From assembly GCA_005793285.1 (NCBI GenBank), contig SXPO01000263.1, positions 1-5,401 of the forward strand: a stretch of 5,401 bases of DNA. Reading direction: 5' to 3'. The notes under the pieces are model-generated. The model did not search any database, had not been told where the DNA came from, and saw only the letters and a list, made by a program, of their open reading frames with translations. The stretch comes from Nitrospiraceae bacterium (GTDB lineage: Bacteria; Nitrospirota; Nitrospiria; Nitrospirales; Nitrospiraceae). How positions within the stretch are numbered: position 1 is the stretch's first letter; every line of letters starts with the position of its first letter. Shown one piece after another: positions 5,318 through 5,401 of this stretch. A program made the translations under genes and the position numbers.

Positions 5318-5400
5318 AACAATTGCATTATTTGCCTGTTTGCCGGCGGACTATCCGCGGATGAAGCATCATTATGAAGCTGGGGGAGCTGCGCTAGAGC
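5314..5400 (-). CDS. Possible 3' end of an upstream gene, cut by the window edge
   Basis: One minus-strand frame is open from the right edge for 28 codons (ALAQLPQLHNDASSADSPP, then ANRQIMQLF) to a TGA at 5316-5314. The other two frames have stops at once. The stop overlaps the -35 box of the pilC promoter. In pilus loci pilB or pilT often precedes pilC, so this could be the tail of such a gene, but I recognise no family motif, and 28 open codons may arise by chance. Confidence 0.25.
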   Translation of the reverse strand, partial: ALAQLPQLHNDASSADSPPANRQIMQLF

Positions 5401-5401
5401 A

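Noticed and set aside
5346..5358. GCGGA-CTA-TCCGC hairpin as terminator of the upstream gene
   Set aside because: Five base pairs only, inside the open frame that ends at 5314, with no following T-run.

Overview
The window looks like chromosomal DNA of a moderately GC-rich Gram-negative bacterium. The gene order ispE - prs - rplY - pth is, from memory, typical of Nitrospirota and many former Deltaproteobacteria. The long-tailed TL5/CTC-type L25 and the PRPP synthase resemble Nitrospira proteins. I favour a Nitrospira-like organism, but this is inference from gene order and protein style, not a database match.

Every gene I can support is on the minus strand, so transcription runs from right (5401) to left (1). 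In that order: (a) 5401-5226, a possible 3' end of an upstream gene and a good sigma70-type promoter; (b) 5225-4010, pilC, the type IV pilus inner-membrane platform protein, split into two frames by one extra base in a run of eight G (coding strand); (c) 4009-3781, non-coding DNA with a strong hairpin capped by a GUAA tetraloop and an overlapping second hairpin; (d) about 3780-3334, the wreck of a sigma-54-dependent (NtrC/PilR-like) regulator with a large internal deletion, a frame change and an in-frame amber codon; (e) 3341-2415, intact ispE, overlapping the wreck by 8 bp; (f) 2414-2218, a 197-bp spacer with a promoter for prs, a structured leader and a possible 11-codon leader ORF; (g) 2217-1276 prs, 1224-436 rplY and 433-1 pth, the last cut by the window edge.

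The left part is a conserved housekeeping block: isoprenoid precursor synthesis (IspE), PRPP supply for nucleotides, histidine and tryptophan (Prs), the 5S rRNA-binding ribosomal protein L25, and recycling of peptidyl-tRNA (Pth). prs-rplY-pth are close together (51 bp, then 2 bp) and probably form one transcript from the promoter at 2389-2360. The right part is the edge of a type IV pilus locus, with a broken or switchable pilC and a decayed regulator just downstream. No mobile element, CRISPR array or intact tRNA/rRNA gene is visible. I see no clear new biological system. The most interesting items are the G8 tract in pilC, the regulator pseudogene, the GNRA-capped hairpin after pilC, and the prs leader.
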